Numbered from the stretch's first letter, positions 7,243 to 14,793 are shown. The stretch: DNA of 16,331 nt from JBFHNV01 sp965365655 (GCA_965365655.1 CBDUCN010000093.1:1-16331), one strand, 5' to 3'. Notes: generated by a model not told the origin, from the letters alone. Numbers and translations are program-made.

Positions 7243-8391
7243 ATGCCCTCGATCATCAACACCAACATCATGTCGCTGACTGCTCAGCGCAACCTGAGCC
7301 GCTCCCAGAACGCGCTGTCGACGTCCATCGAGCGCCTGTCCTCGGGCCTGCGGATCAACTCCGCGAAGGACGACGCGGCCGGCCTCGCCATCGCCGAGCG
7401 CATGGGCACGCAGGTCCGCGGCCTGAACCAGGCCATGCGCAACGCCAACGACGGCATCTCGCTGTCGCAGACGGCCGAAGGCGCGCTCGCCGAGGTCACG
7501 AACAACCTGCAGCGCATCCGCGAGCTGGCCGTGCAGGCCTCCAACGGCAGCAACAGCCAGAGCGACCGCGACGCGCTGAACGCCGAGGTCACGCAGCTCA
7601 AGTCCGAGATCCAGCGCGTTGCCGAGCAGACCAGCTTCAACGGCGCCGCGCTGCTCGACGGCTCGTTCTCCGGCGTGCAGTTCCAGGTCGGCGCGAACGC
7701 CGGCGAGACCATCACCGTGTCCTCCATCGCGAACGTGCAGACCGCGAGCCTGGGCGGCACCTTCACCCGCGTCGAGGGCAGCTTCGCCGCGTCGGGCCTG
7801 ACCGGGTTCGCGACGGCCATCGTCGCCGGCGGCGTCACCATCAACGGCACCGACATCGGCGCGATCGCCGGCGCCGGCAACGCCCAGGAGCGCGCAGGCC
7901 AGCTGGTCGAGGCGATCAACCGCGTTTCCGCCACCACGGGTGTCGGCGCTTCCTACGACGCGGTCGCGGGTCAGGTCACCCTGACGTCCGGCGCGGCGAT
8001 CACCATCGCCGGCACGACCAACAGCGCGACGGTCGCCGGTGCCGCGAACGGCGCCTTCGGTGCGACGACCACGACCACGGGCATCAGCACCCTGAACGTG
8101 TCGAGCTTCACCGGCGCGCAGAACGCGATCGGCCAGATCGACAACGCGCTGACCGAGGTCAACGGTGCCCGCGCCGAGCTCGGCGCCATCCAGAACCGCT
8201 TCGACTCGGTGATCGCGAACCTGTCGGTCGCGAGCGAGAACATCACGGCCGCCCGCAGCCGCATCCGCGACGCGGACTTCGCGGCCGAGACCGCCGAGCT
8301 GACCCGCACGCAGATCATGCAGCAGGCCGGCACGGCGATGGTCGCCCAGGCCAACTCCCTGCCGCAGTCGGTGCTGTCGCTGCTCGGCTAA
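7243..8391 (+). CDS. fliC: Flagellin FliC
   Basis: FliC is the filament subunit. The N-terminal D0/D1 region (MPSIINTNIMSLTAQRNL, then IERLSSGLRINSAKDDAAGL) and the C-terminal D1/D0 region (AAETAELTRTQIMQQAG, then QANSLPQSVLSLLG) are classical. QRIRELAV at residues 90-97 corresponds to the TLR5-contact segment of enterobacterial flagellin. The middle is short and includes a flagellin IN-type motif at about residues 197-256 (VTINGTDIG ... GQVTLTSGAAITIAG). At 382 residues it is a compact flagellin. It has only two lysines (K42 and K120), no cysteine and no tryptophan. It uses a TAA stop, whereas nearly all neighbours use TGA. It has its own sigma28-type promoter and is followed by a strong hairpin, as expected for a highly expressed monocistronic unit. 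Confidence 0.98.
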   Translation: MPSIINTNIMSLTAQRNLSRSQNALSTSIERLSSGLRINSAKDDAAGLAIAERMGTQVRGLNQAMRNANDGISLSQTAEGALAEVTNNLQRIRELAVQASNGSNSQSDRDALNAEVTQLKSEIQRVAEQTSFNGAALLDGSFSGVQFQVGANAGETITVSSIANVQTASLGGTFTRVEGSFAASGLTGFATAIVAGGVTINGTDIGAIAGAGNAQERAGQLVEAINRVSATTGVGASYDAVAGQVTLTSGAAITIAGTTNSATVAGAANGAFGATTTTTGISTLNVSSFTGAQNAIGQIDNALTEVNGARAELGAIQNRFDSVIANLSVASENITAARSRIRDADFAAETAELTRTQIMQQAGTAMVAQANSLPQSVLSLLG

Positions 8392-8406
8392 GGCGCAATC
8401 GTCGCG

Positions 8407-8434
8407 GGGCCCCGGGGCGCGAGCCCCGGGGCCC
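8407..8434 (+). terminator. Perfect 12-bp GC hairpin with GNRA-type loop between fliC and flaG
   Basis: GGGCCCCGGGGC at 8407-8418 and GCCCCGGGGCCC at 8423-8434 are exact reverse complements enclosing GCGA, a GNRA-class tetraloop. It begins 15 bases after the fliC stop. The following bases (GTGACACC) contain no T-tract, so it is not a canonical intrinsic terminator. It may attenuate transcription into flaG or protect the 3' end of the abundant fliC message. Confidence 0.65.
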
Positions 8435-8459
8435 GTGACACCGGGCGCGGAGAATGGAT

Positions 8460-8822
8460 ATGTTCATCTCGAATTTTCCGGAGGCCGCCGGCGCAAGCGC
8501 GCCGGCGTCCGCACGTTCCGCCGAGACGCCGCCGGCCGGCCGCGCCGCGCCTTCACGCGAGGACGCGTCCGCGCCCGCCGCGGCGCCGCGCGAGGAGCAG
8601 GTCCGCAACGCCAACCGGCACCTCGCACGCCTCGACAGCCGGCTGCAGTTCCGCGTCGACGACGCCAGCGGGCGCATGGTCGTCGCGGTGGTCGACCGCG
8701 AGACCTCCGAGGTGCTGCGCCAGATGCCGAGCGAGGAGATGCTCTCGATCGCGCGCCGCCTCGAGGCGCAGCTCGGCGAGATCACCTCGCGCAGCGGCCT
8801 GCTGCTGGACGACGAGGCCTGA
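8460..8822 (+). CDS. flaG: FlaG family protein
   Basis: FlaG proteins are small flagellar proteins linked to filament length control in polar flagella; their mechanism is poorly understood. The C-terminal domain is clear: LDSRLQFRVDDASGRMVVAVVD, followed by RETSEVLRQMPSEEML and ending RSGLLLDDEA. The first half is a low-complexity Ala/Pro/Ser region. Two in-frame ATGs are possible, at 8454 and 8460. The GGAGA at 8449-8453 directly abuts the first but lies 6 bases before the second, so 8460 is preferred (120 residues). The gene sits between fliC and fliD as in Pseudomonas. It may be transcribed by read-through from fliC past the strong hairpin. Confidence 0.9.
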   Translation: MFISNFPEAAGASAPASARSAETPPAGRAAPSREDASAPAAAPREEQVRNANRHLARLDSRLQFRVDDASGRMVVAVVDRETSEVLRQMPSEEMLSIARRLEAQLGEITSRSGLLLDDEA

Positions 8823-9040
8823 GAGCCCCTGAATTGCTGCGGCACCGCCTGCCGGCCGCGGCTGTCGGCGCTGCGGTCAGCCGCTGAATCGCTGACGTCG
8901 CCAGGCGACGCGCGCGATTTCGTGCACTCGGCGCGTTCCCAACCACGCCCGGCCGGCGTCTCGCAACGGCGCGCGACGGGTTCACGAGCGCCGAGCAACC
9001 GCTGACCGTCTGCCGGACGCCTGCGCCACGCACGCGACGA

Positions 9041-9075
9041 ACCGGCCGGACCCGGACCGGGGTCACCCGGCCGGT
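9041..9075 (+). repeat. Inverted repeat upstream of fliD
   Basis: ACCGGCCGG (9041-9049) and CCGGCCGGT (9067-9075) are exact reverse complements. The intervening bases can extend the structure with ACCC (9050-9053) pairing GGGT (9060-9063). It ends 12 bases before the proposed fliD -35 element. It could act as a terminator for flaG transcripts without a T-tract, or as a protein-binding palindrome. Confidence 0.4.
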
Positions 9076-9087
9076 CCCTGTCTCCGT

Positions 9088-9115
9088 TGAAGATCTCCTG
9101 CCGCGCGGCCGATAC
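9088..9115 (+). promoter_or_regulatory. Candidate sigma28 promoter for fliD
   Basis: TGAAGATC at 9088-9095 and GCCGATAC at 9108-9115 resemble the FliA consensus. The -10 element matches seven of eight positions and the -35 five of eight. The spacer is 12 bases, the same as in the fliC promoter of this window. Transcription would begin near 9122, about 22 bases before the fliD ATG. The -35 is weak, so the call is tentative. Confidence 0.45.
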
Positions 9116-9144
9116 AGGCATCAGGTACACGCGGACGTCTCCCC

Positions 9145-10458
9145 ATGCTCACCGCCGCCGGCATCGGTTCCGGACTCGACATCGAGTCGATGATCTCCCA
9201 GCTCATGGCGCTCGAGCGCCGTCCGCTGCAGCAGATCCAGCAGCGCAAGAACGACGTGCGCGTGGAGATCAGCGCCAACGGTCAGCTCAAGGGCGCGATC
9301 TCGCGCTTCCAGTCCGCGGCGCAGGCGCTCACCGATCGCGACGCGCTGAACGGCGTGTCGGCGAAGAGCAGCGACGAGGCCGTCGTCACCGTGTCCGCCG
9401 GCAGCAGCGCGGACACCGGCAGCCACGCGATCACCGTGACGCGGCTCGCGACCACGCATCGCCTGTCCAGCGCCGCGTTCGCCGACGCCGACACCGCGAT
9501 CGGCACCGGCACGCTGGACATCGCGGTCGGCGGCAACACGCTGTCGCTGAACCTGGCCGACGGCAACAACACCCTTGCCCAGGTGCGCGACGCGATCAAC
9601 ACCGATCCGGCCAACCCCGGCGTCACCGCGAGCATCATCACGGTGGACGCGGGCGCGCAGCTCATCCTGACGTCGAACGACACCGGCCTGTCGAACGCGA
9701 TCACCGTCACGCCCGGCGGCGGCCTGGCCGGCATGCCGTTCAGCGAGGTCGAGCCCGCGCTGGACGCGCTGCTGAAGGTCGACGGCTTCGACGTGACCAG
9801 CGCGAGCAACACCGTGAGCGGCGCGATTGCGGGTGTGACGCTGGCGTTGAAGGGCGCCGGCACCGCGAGCGTGGACTTCACGTCCGACAGCTCCGGCGTT
9901 GCCGATGCCGCCCAGGAGTTCGTGAACGCCTACAACGGCCTGCGCGGCAACATCAAGGCGCTGCGCAGGACCTCGCTTGCCGGCGACAGCATCCTGCTCG
10001 GCATCGAGCGCAGCGTGAACGCGCGCCTGAGCTCAGGCGTCGCGATGCCGGACGCGAGCAACGGCTTCCTGTTCGAGGCCGGCATCACCTTCGACAAGGA
10101 AGGCGACCTGAACTTCGACAGCGCGAAGCTGGCCGACGCGATGGCCGCCGATCCGGATCGCGTGTTCGACCTGTTCGGCGCCGAGACCACCGGACTCGGC
10201 GTGGTGCTCGACGGCTTCCTCGACGGCTACGTGGCCGCCGACGGCCTGATCGACTCCCGCATCGAGAGCCTGGAGAGCCGCGACCGCAATCTCGACGCCC
10301 GCGTGGAGAGCGCGGAGTTCCGTCTCGAGAAGACTGAGGCGCGCCTGCGCAAGCAGTTCACCGCGCTCGATTCCCTGCTCGGCCAGCTGCAGGTCACCAG
10401 CAGCTTCCTGAGCCAGCAGCTCCTCAGCCTGCCGAGCGCCGGCAACGACCAGGGCTAG
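9145..10458 (+). CDS. fliD: Flagellar filament cap protein FliD
   Basis: FliD (HAP2) forms the cap at the filament tip that helps flagellin subunits fold into place. The N-terminus, MLTAAGIGSGLDIESMISQL, with MALERRPLQQIQQRKNDV, is the FliD_N signature. A flagellin IN-type motif lies at about residues 124-187 (LDIAVGGNTLSLNL ... AQLILTSNDTG). The FliD_C region follows from about residue 205 (ALDALLKVDGFDVTSASNTV), with the usual FVNAYNGL segment and C-terminal coiled coil (about 355-425). The length, 437 residues, is in the normal range. The ribosome-binding site is weak (GCGGACG). The gene ends in TAG and is followed 54 bases later by fliS. Confidence 0.95.
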   Translation: MLTAAGIGSGLDIESMISQLMALERRPLQQIQQRKNDVRVEISANGQLKGAISRFQSAAQALTDRDALNGVSAKSSDEAVVTVSAGSSADTGSHAITVTRLATTHRLSSAAFADADTAIGTGTLDIAVGGNTLSLNLADGNNTLAQVRDAINTDPANPGVTASIITVDAGAQLILTSNDTGLSNAITVTPGGGLAGMPFSEVEPALDALLKVDGFDVTSASNTVSGAIAGVTLALKGAGTASVDFTSDSSGVADAAQEFVNAYNGLRGNIKALRRTSLAGDSILLGIERSVNARLSSGVAMPDASNGFLFEAGITFDKEGDLNFDSAKLADAMAADPDRVFDLFGAETTGLGVVLDGFLDGYVAADGLIDSRIESLESRDRNLDARVESAEFRLEKTEARLRKQFTALDSLLGQLQVTSSFLSQQLLSLPSAGNDQG

Positions 10459-10512
10459 AGAGCCCGGCGCGTCCGTCACAACATCGCCCGACCCGACCCA
10501 CGGAGACCGATC

Positions 10513-10929
10513 GTGAACAGAGCATTCGCAGCCCCGGCCCTTGACCAGTACCGCAGCGTGGACGCGTACGGCAGCGTGGAGAGTGCCGATCCGCATCGCC
10601 TGGTGCAGCTGCTGTACGACGGGCTCGCCGACGCGCTGAGCCGGGCGCGCGGGGCGATCGAGCGCGGCGACGTCGAGGCGAAGGGCCGCGCCATCGGCAA
10701 GGCGGTGGGGATCATGGAGGCGCTGGTCGCGAGCCTGGATCACGACCGCGGCGGCGACGTGGCCGGCAACCTCGATCGCCTCTACGACTACATGGGCCGC
10801 GAGCTCACCCGCGCGAACCTGCACGGCGACGCCGCGGCGCTCGGCAACGTCGCGGCGGTGAACGAGACCCTGCGCCGTGCATGGGCCGCGATCCCGGAGG
10901 ACGCCCGGCGCGCGATGCTCGCGGCCTGA
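10513..10929 (+). CDS. fliS: Flagellin export chaperone FliS
   Basis: FliS binds the C-terminal helix of flagellin in the cytoplasm, prevents premature polymerisation and delivers it to the export gate. The 138-residue protein has the family pattern: a Tyr-containing N-terminus (LDQYRSVDAYGSVESADPHR), LVQLLYDGLADALSRARGAI for the first helix, and the later NLDRLYDYMGRELTRANL segment. The start is GTG at 10513, with GGAGA at 10502-10506 six bases upstream; no better ATG exists. FliT and a second FliS-like gene, often found after fliS, are absent here and a cyclic-di-GMP gene follows instead. Confidence 0.93.
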   Translation: MNRAFAAPALDQYRSVDAYGSVESADPHRLVQLLYDGLADALSRARGAIERGDVEAKGRAIGKAVGIMEALVASLDHDRGGDVAGNLDRLYDYMGRELTRANLHGDAAALGNVAAVNETLRRAWAAIPEDARRAMLAA

Positions 10930-10987
10930 GCCGCGACGTCGCCGGACCCCGCGCCCCGCGGCGCGCCGAAGCACGGAAACCGACACG

Positions 10988-12505
10988 ATGGAACAGAGCA
11001 TCCGCAGGCGACTCGAGCTGTGCACCTCGCTGCCCAGCCTGCCCGGCGCGGCGACGCGCGTGATCGAGCTCGGCCGCGACGCGAACGCCGGCATGGGCGA
11101 GGTCGCGGAGGCGGTGAAGAGCGATCCGGCGCTGGCCGCGAAGATCCTGCGCATGGCGAACTCGCCGCTGTACGCGCAGCGCCGGCGCTGCGAGTCCTTC
11201 CAGCAGGCGCTGGTGCTGCTGGGTCTGAACGCGACCCTCACCCTCGCGCTGACCTTCACGCTGGTCAGCAGCCTGGGGCGCGAGCCCGGGCGCGGCCTCG
11301 ACTACGAGCGCCTGTGGCGGCGCGCGCTGTTCGCCGCCACGTCGGCGCGGGTGCTCGGCGAGCACTTCGGCGTCAAGGGCGGCGGCGAGGAGCTGTTCCT
11401 GGCCGGCCTGCTGCAGGACATCGGCATGCTCGCGCTGGATCGCGCCTGGCCGGAGCTCTACGAGGCGCTGCCCGCCGACGAGCAGGACCACGACGTCGTG
11501 CGTGCGATGGAGCGCGCGCACCTCGGCTGCGACCACGGTGACGTGGGCGCGTGGCTGATGGAGCGCTGGCACCTGCCCGAGCGCCTGCGCAGCCTGGTCG
11601 CCCGCAGCCACGACCCGTTCGACGGGGGCAGCACGGTCGAGGACGACCTGCCTGCGCTGTGCGTCGCGCTGTCCGGCTCCATCGCGGAGCTGTGGACCGC
11701 GCACTCGCCCGAAGCCTCCCTGGAGGCGCTGCAGCAGCGCTTCGCGCGGGTCACCGGCATGCACGGCGAGGCGCTGTCGGCGGTGATCGAGCAGGTGTCG
11801 CTCGCGGTGCCGGAGATCGAGGCCATGTTCGAGATGGAGCTCATGGACATGCAGCGCACGGACTGGATCATGCAGGAGGCGCGCGAGGTGATCGTGCTGC
11901 GCAACCTGCAGATGGTGCAGGAGTCGGCGCGGCTTCGCGAGGTGGCGGCATCGCTGCAGGCGCGCGCCCGCGATCTCGAGGAGAAGACGCGGCGCGACAA
12001 CCTCACCGGCGCCTTCAACCGCGGCTACCTGGACGACGCGCTGACGAGCTGGTTCCTGGACGCCAACCGCGACGAGATCGCGCTGTCGGTGGCGTTCGTG
12101 GACCTCGACGACTTCAAGCGCGTGAACGACCTGCACGGTCACCACTGCGGCGATCGCGTGCTGGTGAAGTCGGCGCAGATCCTGTGCTCGCTCGCGCGCG
12201 GGACCGACGTGGTCGCCCGCTACGGCGGCGAGGAGTTCGTGCTCCTGCTGCCGGGGTGCGGCGGCGACGGGGCAACGCGCTTCTGCGAGCGCCTGCGCGA
12301 CGCGTTCGCCGGCACCAGCTACGAGCTCGACGACGGCGAGCGGCTGACCGTCACGGTGTCCATCGGCGTGGCCACCCACGGCGATGGCGTGAGCTTCGAC
12401 AGCGCCGATCAGCTGCTGCGCTCGGCCGACCAGGCGCTCTACGAGGCCAAGCAGGCGGGCAAGAACCGTTTCGCGGTCTACCGCCGCGCCGCCAACGCCG
12501 CCTGA
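10988..12505 (+). CDS. HDOD-GGDEF protein, probable diguanylate cyclase
   Basis: This 505-residue cytoplasmic protein has an HDOD domain at about residues 8-205, a long helical linker at about 285-335 and a GGDEF domain at about 336-500. HDOD domains are related to HD phosphohydrolases but usually non-catalytic. Here the typical HDIG-like site reads LLQDIG (Q143 in the histidine position), which fits a sensory or binding role. The GGDEF half has VDLDDFKRVND (metal and substrate site) and an active-type GGEEF motif at 413-417. An inhibitory-site RxxD (R404-D407) lies exactly five residues before it. It therefore looks like a catalytic enzyme making cyclic-di-GMP with product feedback. The start is placed at ATG 10988 because the upstream in-frame extension is low-complexity Arg/Pro, and the domain begins directly after this Met. 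It follows fliS by 58 bases. Confidence 0.88.
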   Translation: MEQSIRRRLELCTSLPSLPGAATRVIELGRDANAGMGEVAEAVKSDPALAAKILRMANSPLYAQRRRCESFQQALVLLGLNATLTLALTFTLVSSLGREPGRGLDYERLWRRALFAATSARVLGEHFGVKGGGEELFLAGLLQDIGMLALDRAWPELYEALPADEQDHDVVRAMERAHLGCDHGDVGAWLMERWHLPERLRSLVARSHDPFDGGSTVEDDLPALCVALSGSIAELWTAHSPEASLEALQQRFARVTGMHGEALSAVIEQVSLAVPEIEAMFEMELMDMQRTDWIMQEAREVIVLRNLQMVQESARLREVAASLQARARDLEEKTRRDNLTGAFNRGYLDDALTSWFLDANRDEIALSVAFVDLDDFKRVNDLHGHHCGDRVLVKSAQILCSLARGTDVVARYGGEEFVLLLPGCGGDGATRFCERLRDAFAGTSYELDDGERLTVTVSIGVATHGDGVSFDSADQLLRSADQALYEAKQAGKNRFAVYRRAANAA

Positions 12506-12551
12506 CGCGGCACGCGGCACGAGCGGGCAGGCAGCAACCAGGAACGCCGCG

Positions 12552-14780
12552 GTGGCGAACGACGACGCCGTGGATCCCGCGCCCGACCCGCGCGTGCTGG
12601 TGCACGCGAAGGACGCGGGCTTGCGCGGGTCGCTTGAGCGCGCCCTTCGCGCCGCGCCGCCCGCGCCGGCCTTCCATCCGCTGGGCTGCACCCGCGTGCC
12701 CGAGAGCCGTCCGTTCCGTGTCGATCTCGCGTCGTTCTCGAGCGCCGTCGACGCGGCCGAGGCGGCGTACGCGGCGCTTGCCGGCGGGCGCCCGTTCGCG
12801 GTCGCGTTCCTCGACGGCGGACCGAGCGGCGACGCGTCGCTGCCGGCGCGCCTGCGCGCCGCGGACCCGCTGCTGGAGCTCGTGCTGGTCGGGGCCGGCG
12901 CGCCGGCCGGGCCCGAGACGCTGCGCGCGCGTGCGGCGCCGGCGAGCAAGCTGACGTTCCTGCCCGCGGGCTTTCGCGATCACGAGGCGGCGCAGCTCGC
13001 ACGCGTGCTCGCCGCGAAGTGGCGGGCGGATCGCCAGCTGCGCGCGAGCGAGGCGCGCCTGGCCACCTGCCAGCGCCTCGGCGGCATCGGGATCTGGGAG
13101 TGGAACGTGCGCAGCGGCGAGGCGCGCTGGTCCCGCGAGCTGGCACGCCTGCTCGAGCTGCGCGAGGGCAGCGAAGGCGGGCCGGTGGATCTCGTCTGGG
13201 AGCGGGTGCACCCGGCCGACCGTGCGCGCGTGCGCGGCGAGATGGGGCGCGCCGCCCACGAGAGCGGCAGCCGGAGCCTGGAGTACCGCATCATGGCGCC
13301 GCGCTCCGGAATCCGCCACGTGCGCCAGGAGTCCGTTCCGAGCGTCGGCGCGGGCGAAGGCGACCGCTGGACGGTGTGCGCGGTGCAGGACGTCACCGAC
13401 CGCCTCGGGGTGGACGCGTCCATCCGCAGCCTCGTGTGGCTGGACCCCCTGACCCGCCTGCCGAACCGCAGCTTCGTGCGCGAGTACCTGCACAAGACGC
13501 TGCTGCTCGCGCGCCGTCACGGTCGCACCGCCGCGCTGCTGCACGTCGACCTCGACGGCTTCAAGCGCGTCAACGACACCCTGGGACACGCCGCGGGCGA
13601 CCGCGTGCTGCGCGAGGTCGCGAGCCGCCTCGAAGGCTGCGTGCGCGAGTCCGACTGCGTGGCGCGTGATGCCGCGGGGCCGGCCGGCGTGGTCGGCGAC
13701 ACGGTGGCACGCTTCGGCGCCGACGAGTTCCTGATCATCCTGTCCGAGGTCAGCGAGGCCCTGGACCCCGGGCGGGTCGCCGAGCGGGTGCTGGAGCGCC
13801 TCGCGGCGCCCGTGGACGCGGGCGGGCGGCAGGTCACGGTGAGCGCCAGCATCGGGGTCGCGGCGTTCCCCGAGCACGCCGAGGACGAGGACCGGCTGTT
13901 GCGCAACGCGGCGCTCGCGATGCAGAGCGCGAAGCACCGCGGGCGCAACACCTGGCAGACCTTCGACCCGCTGCTCGAGCCGCCGCGCCACGTGGACCGG
14001 CTGAACCTGGAGACGGCGCTGCGCCAGGCGCTGGAGCGCGACGGCCTGGCCATCCACTACCAGCCGAAGGTGCGCGCGCGCGACCTCCAGCTGGCCGGCG
14101 CGGAGGCGCTGCTGCGCTGGCACCACCCGACGCTGGGTCATGTGCCGCCGTCCACCTTCGTGCCGATTGCCGAGGAGAGCGGGCTCATCGTGCCGCTGGG
14201 CGAGTGGGTGGTGCGCAGCGTGTGCGAGCAGATGGCCGCCTGGCGCCGGGCCGGGCACCGTGACGTGCCCGTGTCCATCAACGTCTCCGCGCAGCAGCTG
14301 CGGGATCACGCGCTGGTGGACCAGGTGCGGCGCATGCTGGACGAGACCGGCCTCGAGCCGCGGGAGCTGGACTTCGAGATCACGGAGAGCGTGCTGATGG
14401 AGGAGACCGGAGGCGACCGCGATCCGCTGCGCGAGCTGCGCGCGATGGGCGCCACCGTGTCCATGGACGACTTCGGCACCGGCTATTCGTCGCTGAGCTA
14501 CCTGAAGCGGCTTCCCGTGGACGTCGTGAAGATCGACCGTTCGTTCGTGCGCGACATCCTGCGCGAGGCCGACGACCAGGCGATCCTGCGCGCCGTGATC
14601 ACGATGGTGCACGAGCTGCGCATGCACGTCGTCGCGGAGGGCGTGGAGAGCAAGGAGCAGCTCGAGTTGCTGACCGCGATGGGGGTCGACCAGATACAGG
14701 GCTACGTGATCAGCCGCCCGCTGCCGCAGGCCGTGTTCGCGGAACGCTTCCTCGCCGAGGCGCGCCTCGCCGCCGGCTGA
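12552..14780 (+). CDS. Receiver-like/PAS/GGDEF-variant/EAL protein, probable cyclic-di-GMP phosphodiesterase
   Basis: The 742-residue protein has four parts: a decayed receiver-like domain (about 10-160), PAS (about 170-285), GGDEF-type (about 290-470) and EAL (about 480-740). In the receiver, the phospho-acceptor position is kept (D88), but the acidic pair, the Thr/Ser switch and the conserved Lys are replaced (VHAKD, VGAGAP, LPAGF). The GGDEF motif reads GADEF (389-393). A short insertion separates it from RESD (365-368), which would be the inhibitory site. The EAL part is complete: E518, N577, E609/E612, DDFGTGYSSL with D639-D640, K660, E696 and Q716. Breakdown of cyclic-di-GMP is therefore the likely main activity. 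The start is GTG 12552 with AGGA at 12539-12542. It lies 46 bases after the HDOD-GGDEF gene, probably co-transcribed. A stem-loop overlaps the stop. Confidence 0.88.
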   Translation: MANDDAVDPAPDPRVLVHAKDAGLRGSLERALRAAPPAPAFHPLGCTRVPESRPFRVDLASFSSAVDAAEAAYAALAGGRPFAVAFLDGGPSGDASLPARLRAADPLLELVLVGAGAPAGPETLRARAAPASKLTFLPAGFRDHEAAQLARVLAAKWRADRQLRASEARLATCQRLGGIGIWEWNVRSGEARWSRELARLLELREGSEGGPVDLVWERVHPADRARVRGEMGRAAHESGSRSLEYRIMAPRSGIRHVRQESVPSVGAGEGDRWTVCAVQDVTDRLGVDASIRSLVWLDPLTRLPNRSFVREYLHKTLLLARRHGRTAALLHVDLDGFKRVNDTLGHAAGDRVLREVASRLEGCVRESDCVARDAAGPAGVVGDTVARFGADEFLIILSEVSEALDPGRVAERVLERLAAPVDAGGRQVTVSASIGVAAFPEHAEDEDRLLRNAALAMQSAKHRGRNTWQTFDPLLEPPRHVDRLNLETALRQALERDGLAIHYQPKVRARDLQLAGAEALLRWHHPTLGHVPPSTFVPIAEESGLIVPLGEWVVRSVCEQMAAWRRAGHRDVPVSINVSAQQLRDHALVDQVRRMLDETGLEPRELDFEITESVLMEETGGDRDPLRELRAMGATVSMDDFGTGYSSLSYLKRLPVDVVKIDRSFVRDILREADDQAILRAVITMVHELRMHVVAEGVESKEQLELLTAMGVDQIQGYVISRPLPQAVFAERFLAEARLAAG

Positions 14781-14793
14781 CGCGCGCCGGCGG
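14770..14793 (+). terminator. Stem-loop spanning the stop of the EAL gene
   Basis: CCGCCGGC (14770-14777) pairs exactly with GCCGGCGG (14786-14793) around an 8-base loop that holds the stop codon. There is no T-tract. It could be a weak terminator isolating the downstream regulatory region, or a chance pairing in GC-rich DNA. Confidence 0.3.

Larger units (their letters stand above)
8823..9144 (+). other. flaG-fliD intergenic region
   Basis: This 322-base gap has no convincing gene on either strand. It contains a long-range pairing, CTCGGCGC (8927-8934) with GCGCCGAG (8988-8995), that encloses an inner stem ACGCC/GGCGT (8945-8949 with 8955-8959). It also has a short palindrome CGTCGCC-A-GGCGACG (8896-8910), a 9-bp stem at 9041-9075, and a sigma28-like promoter just before fliD. 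Chance pairing is common at this GC content. Confidence 0.7.

Noticed and set aside
8435..8887. A 150-residue plus-strand frame overlapping flaG
   Set aside because: It is Arg/Ala-rich out-of-frame text, while the flaG frame holds the conserved FlaG domain.
9087..10337. A 416-residue plus-strand frame overlapping fliD
   Set aside because: It is almost entirely Arg/Gly/Ala/His with no domain, and is a shadow of fliD.
10877..10987. A 37-residue N-terminal extension of the HDOD-GGDEF protein
   Set aside because: The extension overlaps the end of fliS, is Arg/Pro low-complexity and lacks a suitable ribosome-binding site; the HDOD domain begins right after Met at 10988.
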